Shown: positions 1-7,836, counted from the first letter of the stretch. The stretch: DNA of 25,781 bases from SVTX01 sp045658225 (GCA_045658225.1 JAZOUO010000087.1:1-25781), one strand, 5' to 3'. Notes: a model not told the origin generated them from the sequence alone. Made by a program: numbers and translations.

Positions 1-75
1 AATTCTCATTCGTGTTGCCGCCTGTGACTGGTGAGCATCACGAAGGATTGTATCTGTAATATAAAGTTTGCTCAT
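1..75 (-). CDS. oadA: OadA-like carboxyltransferase, N-terminal fragment (runs off window)
   Basis: Only the first 25 codons lie in the window. They read MSKLYITDTILRDAHQS followed by AATRMRI, which matches the start of the 5S-type carboxyltransferase domain of oxaloacetate decarboxylase alpha, pyruvate carboxylase and the transcarboxylase 5S subunit (TxLRDxHQS...ATRMR). In that family this TIM-barrel enzyme moves the carboxyl group of oxaloacetate to biotin, with a metal ion bound partly by the early Asp. The ATG at 73-75 has a strong GGAGG site at 85-89 that overlaps the stop region of the upstream oadB, so it is the last visible gene of the decarboxylase operon. Whether it carries its own C-terminal biotin domain cannot be seen; the separate carrier gene suggests it may not. 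The family call is firm and the exact substrate is inferred. Confidence 0.85.
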   Translation of the reverse strand, partial: MSKLYITDTILRDAHQSQAATRMRI

Positions 76-80
76 TTAAA

Positions 81-1289
81 TTAACCTCCGAAAAGTGAAA
101 GGAATACGCCTGCTGCGATAGCAGAGCCGATTACACCTGCAACGTTGGGGCCCATAGCGTGCATAAGAAGGAAGTTTGAGGGGTCCTCCTTTTGTCCTAC
201 GACCTGCGATACTCTCGCCGCCATAGGAACTGCGGAAACGCCCGCGCTTCCTATCAAGGGATTTATCTTTCCGCCCGAGATCCAGTTCATTACCTTTGCG
301 GTGAGAAGTCCACCGCAAGTCGAGATGCAGAATGCGACCAGACCGCACGCGATAATAACAAGGGTTCGGATATCAAGGAAGTTCTTTGCGCTTGCAGTAG
401 CTCCGACCGAGATACCAAGCAGGATAGTGACGATATTCATAAACTCGTTCTGAACGGTCTTTGAAAGTCGCTCGGTGACACCGCATACGTTGAGTATATT
501 ACCAAACATAAGACAACCGACAAGTGCCAAAGCATCGGGAACGATAAGTCCGACTACAACTGTGACAAGTACGGGGAAAATAAGCTTCTCGATACGGGAA
601 ACAGGACGAAGCTGACCCATCTTTATATGTCTTTCCTTCTTTGTCGTAAAGAGCTTCATAAACGGGGGCTGTATCATAGGTATAAGCGCCATATAAGAGT
701 ACGCCGCGATAGCAATAGCTCCGAGAAGCGCAGGACCGAGTGTCTTTGTGACAAGAATTGCCGTAGGTCCGTCTGCCCCGCCAATGATACCGATAGACGC
801 CGCCTCACCGAGACTGTAAAGTCCCGAGATGAACGCTGCCGAGAATGCTACGAATACGCCGAGCTGTGCGCCCGCGCCGATAAGAAAATACTTGGGATTT
901 GCGATAAGGGGTGTAAAGTCGGTCATCGCACCTATACCAATAAATATGATACAGGGATATATACCAAGCTTTACGCCGATATAGAGCAGGTCAAGGAATC
1001 CGCCCTCGCTGATTACCGCCTTGATGGATTCAAGAACAGTCATATCCTTGTTTACCCACATATCAAGGTGGAACAGATTTGCTCCGGGAAGATTCGTCAA
1101 AAGCATACCTATCGCTATGGGAAGCAGGAGCAGAGGCTCAAACTTCTTTGCAATAGCAAGATAGATAAGCACGAATGCGATAATATACATTATCGCGTAT
1201 TTCCACCAAACTGTATCTCCGCTAAAAAGCTGTGCAATTCCCGTATTTTGTATGAAATTTTTTATTGTTTCAATGATGCCGTTAAGCAT
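81..1289 (-). CDS. oadB: Na+-translocating decarboxylase beta subunit (OadB/MmdB/GcdB family)
   Basis: This 402-residue, very hydrophobic protein is the membrane subunit that decarboxylates carboxybiotin and couples it to Na+ export. It has many membrane segments across the full length. The family hallmark GGADGPTAI lies at residues 170-178, with the Asp implicated in Na+/H+ handling at 173. Other expected elements are an ISVGATA stretch, and near the C terminus GVSAVPMAARV followed by HAMGPNVAGVIGSA. Length is normal for the shorter Firmicute versions. ATG at 1287-1289 has GAAAGG 11 bases upstream. It follows the biotin carrier gene by about 40 bases and precedes oadA by 5. Sequence alone does not separate OadB from MmdB or GcdB; the downstream OadA makes oxaloacetate a reasonable substrate. 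Confidence 0.93.
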   Translation of the reverse strand: MLNGIIETIKNFIQNTGIAQLFSGDTVWWKYAIMYIIAFVLIYLAIAKKFEPLLLLPIAIGMLLTNLPGANLFHLDMWVNKDMTVLESIKAVISEGGFLDLLYIGVKLGIYPCIIFIGIGAMTDFTPLIANPKYFLIGAGAQLGVFVAFSAAFISGLYSLGEAASIGIIGGADGPTAILVTKTLGPALLGAIAIAAYSYMALIPMIQPPFMKLFTTKKERHIKMGQLRPVSRIEKLIFPVLVTVVVGLIVPDALALVGCLMFGNILNVCGVTERLSKTVQNEFMNIVTILLGISVGATASAKNFLDIRTLVIIACGLVAFCISTCGGLLTAKVMNWISGGKINPLIGSAGVSAVPMAARVSQVVGQKEDPSNFLLMHAMGPNVAGVIGSAIAAGVFLSLFGG

Positions 1290-1326
1290 TATTTTTATTT
1301 CCTTTCATCAGAATTTGGGAATTTTA

Positions 1327-1722
1327 TCAGTTAAGAGTGACAAGAACCTCGTCTGTATTTACGGATGCGCCCTTCTGTACGTTTACAGATGCAACAGTGC
1401 CATCCTGGGGAGCGCAGATGTCATTCTCCATCTTCATAGCCTCAAGAACGCAGAGCACGTCGCCCTTCTTTACCGTGGCGCCTGTGCTTACGTTTACCTT
1501 CATAATAGTTCCGGGCATAGGTGCTACTACCTTAACTGCACCCTGTGCGCCGCTTGCCTTGGGTGCCACGGGAGCTGCAGGAGATGCCTTAGGAGCTGCT
1601 GCGGGTGCTGCGGGTGCGGCAACAGGGGCAGCTACAGGAGCAACCACGGGAGCTGCGCCACCTACCTCTTCAACAACTACATCATATGTCACACCGTTTA
1701 CGGTCACGTTAAATCTTTTCAT
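1327..1722 (-). CDS. Biotin carboxyl carrier protein of the decarboxylase
   Basis: This small protein (131 residues from the ATG at 1720-1722) carries the swinging biotin between carboxyltransferase and OadB. Its N-terminal strand MKRFNVTVNGVTYDVVVEE is followed by a long Ala/Pro/Val-rich flexible linker, then a biotinyl domain with the biotinylation motif EAMKMEN, whose second Lys-type position is the attachment site. This matches the 1.3S transcarboxylase subunit and MmdC/GcdC proteins. The frame continues four codons upstream to a TTG at 1734, but the GAAAGG at 1736-1741 would then lie only one base away; from the ATG it lies 13 bases away, so ATG is preferred though the spacing is long. 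It sits between OadG and OadB genes, as in mmd and gcd operons. Confidence 0.92.
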   Translation of the reverse strand: MKRFNVTVNGVTYDVVVEEVGGAAPVVAPVAAPVAAPAAPAAAPKASPAAPVAPKASGAQGAVKVVAPMPGTIMKVNVSTGATVKKGDVLCVLEAMKMENDICAPQDGTVASVNVQKGASVNTDEVLVTLN

Positions 1723-1748
1723 TTTTATATCCAAACCTTTCTCTTATA

Positions 1749-2291
1749 TTATCTTTTATTCCAAGTGCCTGTGTTTACTCTGTTGAATGATACTACGCGG
1801 AATCCGCTTGCAAATTCACTGCCGTAGTCGCCGCCCTCTATTGCCGCCGCTACCGCCGCGGTAATTACTGCGATAAGCTCGCCGTCGTCAGCCGTAGCAA
1901 TGGGAGTTGCTACAGGCGCTACCGCGGATGCCGCCTGCACCATTATTTCTTCTTCCTTCTCCTTCTCTGCCTTGGCCTTTGCCGCGGATCTCTCGCGCGC
2001 CTTTCTCGGCAGGTCGTAAAGCACTACCTTTGAAAGACTGACGACTATTGCCAAAAGCGCAAGCACCGCAAATACCATTACAAGTCCCGTCACGGTTCCT
2101 TGAATTGCGTATTCGATACGCTCAGACATTTCAAGATCCTCGCCCTCTATTTCATAAAGAGGAGCATCTGTGGCGTTGGTATCTGTCTGCGGATCATTAG
2201 ACTGAGCAGCGGCACAAATACCTACCGTCATAATTGAGAACAGAAGAATACATATAAGAGCAAGTATTCCTATTCTTTTAATGTTTTTCAT
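1749..2291 (-). CDS. OadG-family gamma subunit of Na+ decarboxylase
   Basis: This 180-residue membrane protein anchors the decarboxylase subunits. Residues 7-29 form a signal-peptide-like hydrophobic stretch ending in AAAQ. A short acidic extracytoplasmic segment follows, then one membrane span at about 63-90, then a charged Lys/Glu/Ala-rich cytoplasmic stretch (about 97-118). The C terminus carries the family pattern DDGELIAVITAAVAAAIEG and an end rich in aromatic and basic residues (FRVVSFN, TGTWNKR). This architecture is that of Firmicute OadG/MmdD-type subunits. ATG at 2289-2291 has GGAGG five bases upstream. It begins 15 bases after the carboxyltransferase stop and is clearly in the same operon. 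The second N-terminal hydrophobic segment makes it longer than the classical 80-100-residue OadG. Confidence 0.85.
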   Translation of the reverse strand: MKNIKRIGILALICILLFSIMTVGICAAAQSNDPQTDTNATDAPLYEIEGEDLEMSERIEYAIQGTVTGLVMVFAVLALLAIVVSLSKVVLYDLPRKARERSAAKAKAEKEKEEEIMVQAASAVAPVATPIATADDGELIAVITAAVAAAIEGGDYGSEFASGFRVVSFNRVNTGTWNKR

Positions 2292-2306
2292 AAATGCCTC
2301 CTATCG

Positions 2307-3629
2307 TCAAAGAGGTGTTCTTGCATATTTTCTGTCAGGGCAACCGTCTGCCTTAACCGCAAGCATATAAAGTGCCGAGCAGATTCTCGCGCGAAGCTCT
2401 GCCTCGGGAATAATATCGTCTATATCTCCTTTTTCTGCCGCACGAACTGCTGATGCATACTTTTCGCACCACTCCGCCTCAACGTCAGCTCTGGACTTAT
2501 CCTTGGTTATTTCGTCATTCATAAGGAACGCAACTGCGCTCTCAGGCGACATAACGCTGATAACTGCACCCTCAAGGGCATACGCAATATCTGCTCCAAC
2601 GGACTTTGAGCCGAGGAGTGTGAAGGACGCTCCGTAAGCCTTGCCTGTGACAACCGTCACCTTTGCTGTGGTTGCGTTTATATACGCGGATGCAAGAGTT
2701 GCACACGCCTCGCTCTTTTCACAATCAGCAAATCCTATGGAGTCAACGAGTGTGAGCACGGCAATTCCAAATCTGTCGCAGAAGCTTATCATTTCTGCCG
2801 CCTTCTTTGCGCCGCATCCGCATAGCTTTCCGCCCTTTTTGGAGTTTGTATTGGAAGCAATAACTCCGCAAAGCTGACCGCCGAAGAACGCAAGGCCTGT
2901 AGTCACGCACTCTGCCATATCTCCGTAAAGCTCGATGAACCTTCCGTTGTCGCAGATTCCGGATACGAGAGATGCGCCTGTAAGTCCATCGACATTTACT
3001 GCTCTGCCTGCATCGTCGCCACTCATAACGCAAGCCGAGTCCTTATTGTTCTGAGGAAGTATCTCAACAAGCTCTCTTGCGCGTGCAAATGCGCCTTTCT
3101 CGTCCTCCGTCTTTATTGCTACCTTTATTGCCTTGTCCTTTTTGGAATCGGGAATGATATATGTGACTGCCTTGTCTGTTGCAGATATTACAATATCAAA
3201 CATTGATGCCGTCACAAGCGCCATACCCGTGCAAGCACCGTCGATTATAGCTATCTGAGGAATGATTCCAGATGCTTTTGCCACACAGCTCATAAATCTT
3301 CCGTATGCCGAAAGTGCCGAGCTTCCGTCAAACACAACAGCTCCCGCAGTATCAAAGACACCGATTACCGGTGCGCCATTCTTTACTGCCATTTCATAAA
3401 GCATCTCTATCTTCTTTGCACCCGTGGAGTCAAATGCGCCCTTGAGTCTGTCGCTATCCTGCACAAACGCAAAGGTAAGCTTGCCCGATACAGAGCCGTA
3501 ACCGCAGATCACGCCGTCATAAGTCTCTTCGCAGCCGCATCTCTTGATATATGCGCCTATCTCAACGAACGTTCCCGCGTCGAAAAGCGAGGAAATTTTC
3601 TGATTTCCGACTGTCAAATTTTTGTTCAT
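2307..3629 (-). CDS. Divergent acyl-CoA carboxyltransferase (MmdA/PccB 12S-type)
   Basis: This 440-residue protein has the two-crotonase-fold layout of biotin-dependent carboxyltransferases such as MmdA, GcdA and PccB. Recognisable parts are LFDAGTFVEIG (residues 15-25), SGIIPQIAIIDGACTG (120-135), KAYGASF (330-336), a SKSVGADIAYALEGA stretch after it, and the EKYASAVRAAEKGDIDDII segment in the C-terminal part. It is shorter than the usual 500-520 residues because the N-terminal helices are missing. Several CoA-site and oxyanion motifs are altered: AGAVVFDG at 95-102 where the family has GGARIQEG, and GACTGMA at 131-137 where it has GPCAGGA. It is the promoter-proximal gene of the decarboxylase operon and has GGAGG seven bases before its ATG. 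Family membership is secure; the acyl-CoA substrate, and whether it is active, are not. Confidence 0.85.
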   Translation of the reverse strand: MNKNLTVGNQKISSLFDAGTFVEIGAYIKRCGCEETYDGVICGYGSVSGKLTFAFVQDSDRLKGAFDSTGAKKIEMLYEMAVKNGAPVIGVFDTAGAVVFDGSSALSAYGRFMSCVAKASGIIPQIAIIDGACTGMALVTASMFDIVISATDKAVTYIIPDSKKDKAIKVAIKTEDEKGAFARARELVEILPQNNKDSACVMSGDDAGRAVNVDGLTGASLVSGICDNGRFIELYGDMAECVTTGLAFFGGQLCGVIASNTNSKKGGKLCGCGAKKAAEMISFCDRFGIAVLTLVDSIGFADCEKSEACATLASAYINATTAKVTVVTGKAYGASFTLLGSKSVGADIAYALEGAVISVMSPESAVAFLMNDEITKDKSRADVEAEWCEKYASAVRAAEKGDIDDIIPEAELRARICSALYMLAVKADGCPDRKYARTPL

Positions 3630-3699
3630 TTAAAATCCTCCGATTTTGAAATTTCACATTATTGAGGAAAAAATTCCATTCTCCCCCAAGTATAATTTT

Positions 3700-3728
3700 A
3701 TTATAACCCATTTGATACATTTTGTCAA
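3700..3728 (-). promoter_or_regulatory. Consensus sigma-A promoter of the decarboxylase operon
   Basis: On the minus strand TTGACA (3723-3728) is followed by a 17-base gap and TATAAT (3700-3705), a perfect match to the housekeeping promoter. Transcription would start near 3692 and leave a leader of about 60 bases before the carboxyltransferase ATG. No terminator-antiterminator pair is visible in that leader. High constitutive expression is inferred. Confidence 0.88.
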
Positions 3729-3883
3729 TGTAATCTTAAAATTTCTTAGCTAAATATTGGCAAAATCAAATAGTATAAAAATTTTTTCATCCCAACAGTT
3801 TGCGACAATTTTTTTGAGGGGTATGTTGTAAAATATATTTTGTACAAGCAAAACAATAAAAAATCAAAGGAAAGGTCAAAAAA

Positions 3884-4360
3884 ATGCTCTGCGAAAAATG
3901 TAAGAATAAAAAACCCACTGTCTTTTTCACCGATACGGGCGGTGTCAACCACTCTCTCTGCGCTTTTTGCGCTGCAAGCTTTAACAGTTGCCCCACCGTC
4001 ACGGAAAATCCCGCGACTGACGTGCTTTTTACACCCGAAAGCTGTATCATACATAAACCCATTCTATCAAGCCATACAAGTCTCTTTACCGATAAGAATT
4101 TTGTATGCGAGGCTTGCAGGACAAGCTCCGAGCAGATGATGATGTCCGGTGAGTTTGGGTGTCCCGTGTGCGCCAAAATTCTTCTTGAGAAAAGCTCACC
4201 TCACACAAACAAAGCGCCCCGTCGCATACGTATAGAAAAAGAGCGCTCGCGCAGTATATCCGAGCTTCAAAGAAAGCTTGGCGATGCCTTGTCACAGGAA
4301 AATTATGAGGGCGCGGCGTCCTTGCGCGATCAGATCCGCAAGCTTCAAGGTGCAAAATAA
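3884..4360 (+). CDS. mcsA: McsA, zinc-finger/UVR adaptor of the Clp stress system
   Basis: This 158-residue protein has four CxxC pairs at residues 3-6, 26-29, 75-78 and 93-96 and a C-terminal UVR motif at about 124-156 (ISELQRKLGDALSQENYEGAASLRDQI). That is the McsA arrangement. In Bacillus McsA binds metals and activates the arginine kinase McsB, and both feed substrates to ClpC. The spacing SGEFGCPVC in the third to fourth zinc pair is typical. ATG at 3884 has GGAAAGG ending 8 bases upstream. mcsB starts 11 bases after its stop and clpC follows, so it heads an mcsA-mcsB-clpC operon. The usual first gene ctsR is absent; the upstream neighbour is the divergent decarboxylase operon. No convincing sigma-A promoter could be picked in the AT-rich stretch 3740-3870. 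Confidence 0.93.
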   Translation: MLCEKCKNKKPTVFFTDTGGVNHSLCAFCAASFNSCPTVTENPATDVLFTPESCIIHKPILSSHTSLFTDKNFVCEACRTSSEQMMMSGEFGCPVCAKILLEKSSPHTNKAPRRIRIEKERSRSISELQRKLGDALSQENYEGAASLRDQIRKLQGAK

Positions 4361-4371
4361 GGAGGTATAAT

Positions 4372-5415
4372 ATGTCTTGGTTTAACACGGACGGAAAAAT
4401 GTCCGAAAATATACTTTTTTCCAAATTTACATACACGAGAAATCTGTCAGGATTGCTTTTTTCGGGCAATCAGCAAAAGCAAATTGCTGATGTGATAGCG
4501 CGCGCCGAGTCTATACTCAAAAAGAACGGCTTTCACACCTGCAAAATAGAAAAGTCTGCAAAAAACACGGCTATGTCATATTGTGAAAAGCAGTATGCGG
4601 AGCAGGATTTTTGCTCTTTCCCCTACGACAAGGCGATTTTCTTTAACGAGCCATGCAGCCTTAGCATCTCGGTTGGCGGCTCAAATCTTATCAATATATA
4701 CGCCATTCTGCCCGGCGCGTCTGTGCGAGATGCCTACAAAATATCACACTCGGCAGAGGAGCTTCTAGACTCGGAATTTGATTTTGCATACGATGAATCA
4801 TTTGGTTATCTCTCCCCCATTCCGAGTATGTGCGGCAGCGGCATAAGAATAAGCTGCGCGCTATATCTCCCTTTTCTTTCACACGCAGACAAAATTCCCT
4901 CGCTCTGTCATTCACTGTCCGACCTTGGAATATCTCTGTATCCACTATTTTCGCAAAGTGTCGGGGGCGATATATACGTTATGACCTATTCTCCGCCCAT
5001 GTCCGTTGGCGAGGAAGAGTCCGTAAGCAGATTTGAAAAATTGATGCTCGACATTATAACTCTTGAAAAAGAAGAATTAAAGTCATATTCAGCGGATAAA
5101 ATTTTTAATATTGCCGAGAGAGGCTCGCGCGCGATGGGTGCACTTGCGTATTCCAACTCGCTTACTGAATCACAGCTTATCTCTCTCATCTCGGAAATTC
5201 GCCTGTGTCTCTCGGCAAGATGTGACATAAAGCTTGTAAAATCTGTATCCCCGTCATCACTCAACAGTATTATGTTTGAATCTCTTTCATTCTCCATACT
5301 TTCAAGCTCGCGTGAACGTATAACAAACAGAGCTGAACTTGATTGCGAGCGCGCCGCGCAGGTACGTAGACTTATAAATTCACTCCCAGAAAAGAATGCG
5401 CTTATAGCTACATAA
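4372..5415 (+). CDS. mcsB: McsB-family protein, probable catalytically dead arginine kinase
   Basis: Length (347 residues), operon position and the pattern FDFAYDESFGYL followed by GSGIR and LYLPFL identify the bacterial phosphagen-kinase family protein McsB, which phosphorylates arginines on proteins. The catalytic signatures are largely gone. Residues 15-24 read LFSKFTYTRN where the family has LSSRIRLARN, losing two of three Arg. Residues 102-106 read GGSNL where the family has NEEDH, the loop holding the catalytic acids. Residues 150-154 read IPSMC instead of CPTNV. Residues 187-195 read ISLYPLFSQ instead of RGxYGEG. The nucleotide-side Arg in GIR (159) and a C-terminal ERAAQVRRL (326-334) remain. 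The reading frame is intact, with a strong GGAGG before the ATG, so it is a maintained gene rather than decay. It may act as a scaffold or adaptor between McsA and ClpC. Confidence 0.85.
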   Translation: MSWFNTDGKMSENILFSKFTYTRNLSGLLFSGNQQKQIADVIARAESILKKNGFHTCKIEKSAKNTAMSYCEKQYAEQDFCSFPYDKAIFFNEPCSLSISVGGSNLINIYAILPGASVRDAYKISHSAEELLDSEFDFAYDESFGYLSPIPSMCGSGIRISCALYLPFLSHADKIPSLCHSLSDLGISLYPLFSQSVGGDIYVMTYSPPMSVGEEESVSRFEKLMLDIITLEKEELKSYSADKIFNIAERGSRAMGALAYSNSLTESQLISLISEIRLCLSARCDIKLVKSVSPSSLNSIMFESLSFSILSSSRERITNRAELDCERAAQVRRLINSLPEKNALIAT

Positions 5416-5436
5416 ATCTTAAATTTGGAGATAAAA

Positions 5437-7836
5437 ATGGCAGTAAAATTCACGCCAAAGGCGCAAAGCATTCTTTCAAAAATAAATACCGTTTCACAAG
5501 AGCTTGGACATTCATATATCGGCACGGAGCATCTGCTCCTCAGCATCATTAAAACTCAGGGTTGTATTGCATCGGAGATACTCAAATCTCGCGGAGCAGA
5601 TGAGGACGACATAATCCAAAAAATCAATCTACTGGGTGTCGCAGGCATACTTGACAGCACGATAAACGCCGAGTTTACGCCAAGCCTTAAAGCTATAATC
5701 AACAACGCCTCACAAAAAGCATCGGTTTTCGGTCAGCGATTTGTGGGAAGCGAGCATTTGCTTCTCTCCCTCGTCTGCGAGGATAGCTGTGTTGCGACAA
5801 GAATTCTTGAGAGCCTTGGGGTATCAAGCATTGGTATCAAAAATGATATTGAGCATTTCATAAGCTCAGCGCCAAGTGCAAGCTCTGATTCAGATGATGA
5901 TATATACGAAACAAATGAAACTCTGTCGCAATACGGAAAGGACCTGACACAACTCGCCGCAAATGGAAAGCTTGAGCCCGTTATCGGTAGAACTCAGGAA
6001 ACCGAGAGACTTATCAGAGTCTTGTGCCGCAAAAGTAAAAACAACCCTTGTCTTATCGGTGAACCGGGCGTTGGAAAGACTGCGATAGTAGAGGGGCTTG
6101 CGGAGAAAATATCGCGAGGTCGCGTGCCCGAGCTTTTGCTCGGCAAAAAAATTATTTCCGTGGACTTGTCACGTATGATCTCGGGCGCAAAATACCGCGG
6201 AGAGTTTGAGGAAAGGCTCAAAGCTCTTATCAGCGAGGTAGAGTCACGCGACGATATAATTTTATTCGTGGACGAGCTTCACACCATAGTCGGCGCGGGC
6301 GCGGCAGAGGGCGCGCTGGACGCAGCCAACATCATAAAGCCTGCCCTTTCGCGCGGCGAGATACAGATGATAGGCGCGACCACTATTGAGGAGTATCGCA
6401 AACATATAGAAAAGGACGCAGCGCTTGAGCGCCGCTTTCAAGCAATAACCGTCGGCGAGACCAGCCGAGGTGAGACTCTTGAAATACTCAAGGGTCTGCG
6501 TAAAAAATACGAGGAGCATCACAAGCTCAAAATTTCAGACGAGGCACTCTGCGCCGCGATAGATATGTCGGTAAGATATATAAACGACCGATTTTTGCCC
6601 GACAAGGCGATAGACGCACTTGACGAAGCCGCGGCGGCTCTGCGCCTGAAAGAAATATCCCGCAAGAAAAAGAGCGATGCGCTTGAGCTTGAGCTAAAAA
6701 CAATCCAAAAGGACAAGGAAGCTGCCGCAGTGTCGGGTGACTATGAGCATGCGAAATTCTTGCGCGATAAAGAAGTAGAGATTATTAAAAAGCTTAATGG
6801 TGAACGCCAAAAACAAGAAAAGCCGCGGCGAAGTGTTCTGCGCGCGACCCACATAGCCGATACTATCACGCGACAGACTGGTATTCCCGTCTCCAAAATT
6901 ATGGAAAAAGATTCACAACGGCTTTTGAATCTTTCATCGGAATTATCCTCGCAGATAATCGGTCAGGACGAGGCAATAAGTGAGCTCTCACGAGCCATAC
7001 GCAGAGGGCGCACGGGACTTAAGGACCCTTCCCGTCCCATTGGCTCGTTTATCTTTGCAGGGGCGACGGGCGTGGGTAAGACCCAGCTTTGCAAGTCACT
7101 TGCAGTTTCTCTTTTCGGTAGCGAAAAGTCGCTTATCCGCATAGATATGTCGGAATATATGGAGCGACACAGCGTGTCAAAGCTTATCGGCTCGCCGCCG
7201 GGGTATATCGGTCACGGCGAGGGCGGAATACTCACCGAAAAGGTCAAGCGCGCGCCCTACTCTATCATTTTGCTTGACGAGATAGAAAAGGCGCACCCGG
7301 ATATATTTAACATTCTGCTCCAGATACTTGACGACGGTATTCTGACCGACTCCTGCGGTCGAAAAATTGATTTTAAGAACACGGTAATAATTATGACATC
7401 GAACATCGGCGCGCGCAATATCACAAAAAACGCGCTCGGATTTGGTGTGTCGGACACGAGTGACTTTTCGGGCGAGAAAAGCGAAATAATAAGCGAGATA
7501 AAAAGGACCTTTTCGCCCGAATTTATAAACCGCGTGGACAACATTATCGTGTTCAGACGGCTGACTGTTGAGGATATGACGGGGATAGCAAAAAATCTGC
7601 TCGACGGACTTGTCGGGCAGATGAAAAAAATGAAGATTCAGCTTGAGTACGACGACTCGGTTTGCGAGTATATAGCTAAAATCTCGCACGACGAAAATCT
7701 CGGCGCGCGGCCAATAAAGCGCAATATCACGCGTCTTATTGAGGACAAAATATCCGAAAAGCTCCTCACGGGCGAGCTGAAATCGGGCGGAAAATTAAGA
7801 TTGACGCTTGAGGGGGATAATATTGTTTTATCGTAA
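5437..7836 (+). CDS. clpC: ClpC, HSP100 AAA+ unfoldase of the ClpCP protease
   Basis: This 799-residue protein unfolds substrates and threads them into ClpP. Using the ATG at 5437, the N-terminal double Clp repeat covers about 1-145, with GTEH (Glu31) and GSEH (Glu106) matching the phospho-arginine pocket positions of Bacillus ClpC. The first AAA+ domain has Walker A GEPGVGKT (208-215) and Walker B ILFVDE. The middle UVR-like coiled-coil linker includes DYEHAKFLRDKEVE. The second domain has GATGVGKT (542-549), Walker B ILLDEIEKA, an Arg finger in SPEFINRVD, and the ClpP-docking LGF at about 667-669. The frame extends four codons to a TTG at 5425, but GGAG at 5427-5430 sits six bases before the ATG, so ATG is the start. 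It follows mcsB by about 20 bases and ends at a hairpin. Confidence 0.96.
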   Translation: MAVKFTPKAQSILSKINTVSQELGHSYIGTEHLLLSIIKTQGCIASEILKSRGADEDDIIQKINLLGVAGILDSTINAEFTPSLKAIINNASQKASVFGQRFVGSEHLLLSLVCEDSCVATRILESLGVSSIGIKNDIEHFISSAPSASSDSDDDIYETNETLSQYGKDLTQLAANGKLEPVIGRTQETERLIRVLCRKSKNNPCLIGEPGVGKTAIVEGLAEKISRGRVPELLLGKKIISVDLSRMISGAKYRGEFEERLKALISEVESRDDIILFVDELHTIVGAGAAEGALDAANIIKPALSRGEIQMIGATTIEEYRKHIEKDAALERRFQAITVGETSRGETLEILKGLRKKYEEHHKLKISDEALCAAIDMSVRYINDRFLPDKAIDALDEAAAALRLKEISRKKKSDALELELKTIQKDKEAAAVSGDYEHAKFLRDKEVEIIKKLNGERQKQEKPRRSVLRATHIADTITRQTGIPVSKIMEKDSQRLLNLSSELSSQIIGQDEAISELSRAIRRGRTGLKDPSRPIGSFIFAGATGVGKTQLCKSLAVSLFGSEKSLIRIDMSEYMERHSVSKLIGSPPGYIGHGEGGILTEKVKRAPYSIILLDEIEKAHPDIFNILLQILDDGILTDSCGRKIDFKNTVIIMTSNIGARNITKNALGFGVSDTSDFSGEKSEIISEIKRTFSPEFINRVDNIIVFRRLTVEDMTGIAKNLLDGLVGQMKKMKIQLEYDDSVCEYIAKISHDENLGARPIKRNITRLIEDKISEKLLTGELKSGGKLRLTLEGDNIVLS

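Noticed and set aside
627..1334. 235-codon plus-strand frame over oadB
   Set aside because: It lies antisense to a clear OadB gene, has an Arg/Cys-rich composition typical of a shadow frame, and is not in a supported operon.
1561..1690. Low-complexity GC-rich stretch that looks like a DNA repeat
   Set aside because: It encodes the Ala/Pro/Val linker of the biotin carrier protein, which is normal for this family.
3861..3880. CtsR-like heptad pair AATCAAA...GGTCAAA before mcsA
   Set aside because: The two TCAAA units are 12 bases apart rather than the CtsR period of 11, the first half-site is poor, and the second overlaps the ribosome site next to the start codon rather than a promoter.
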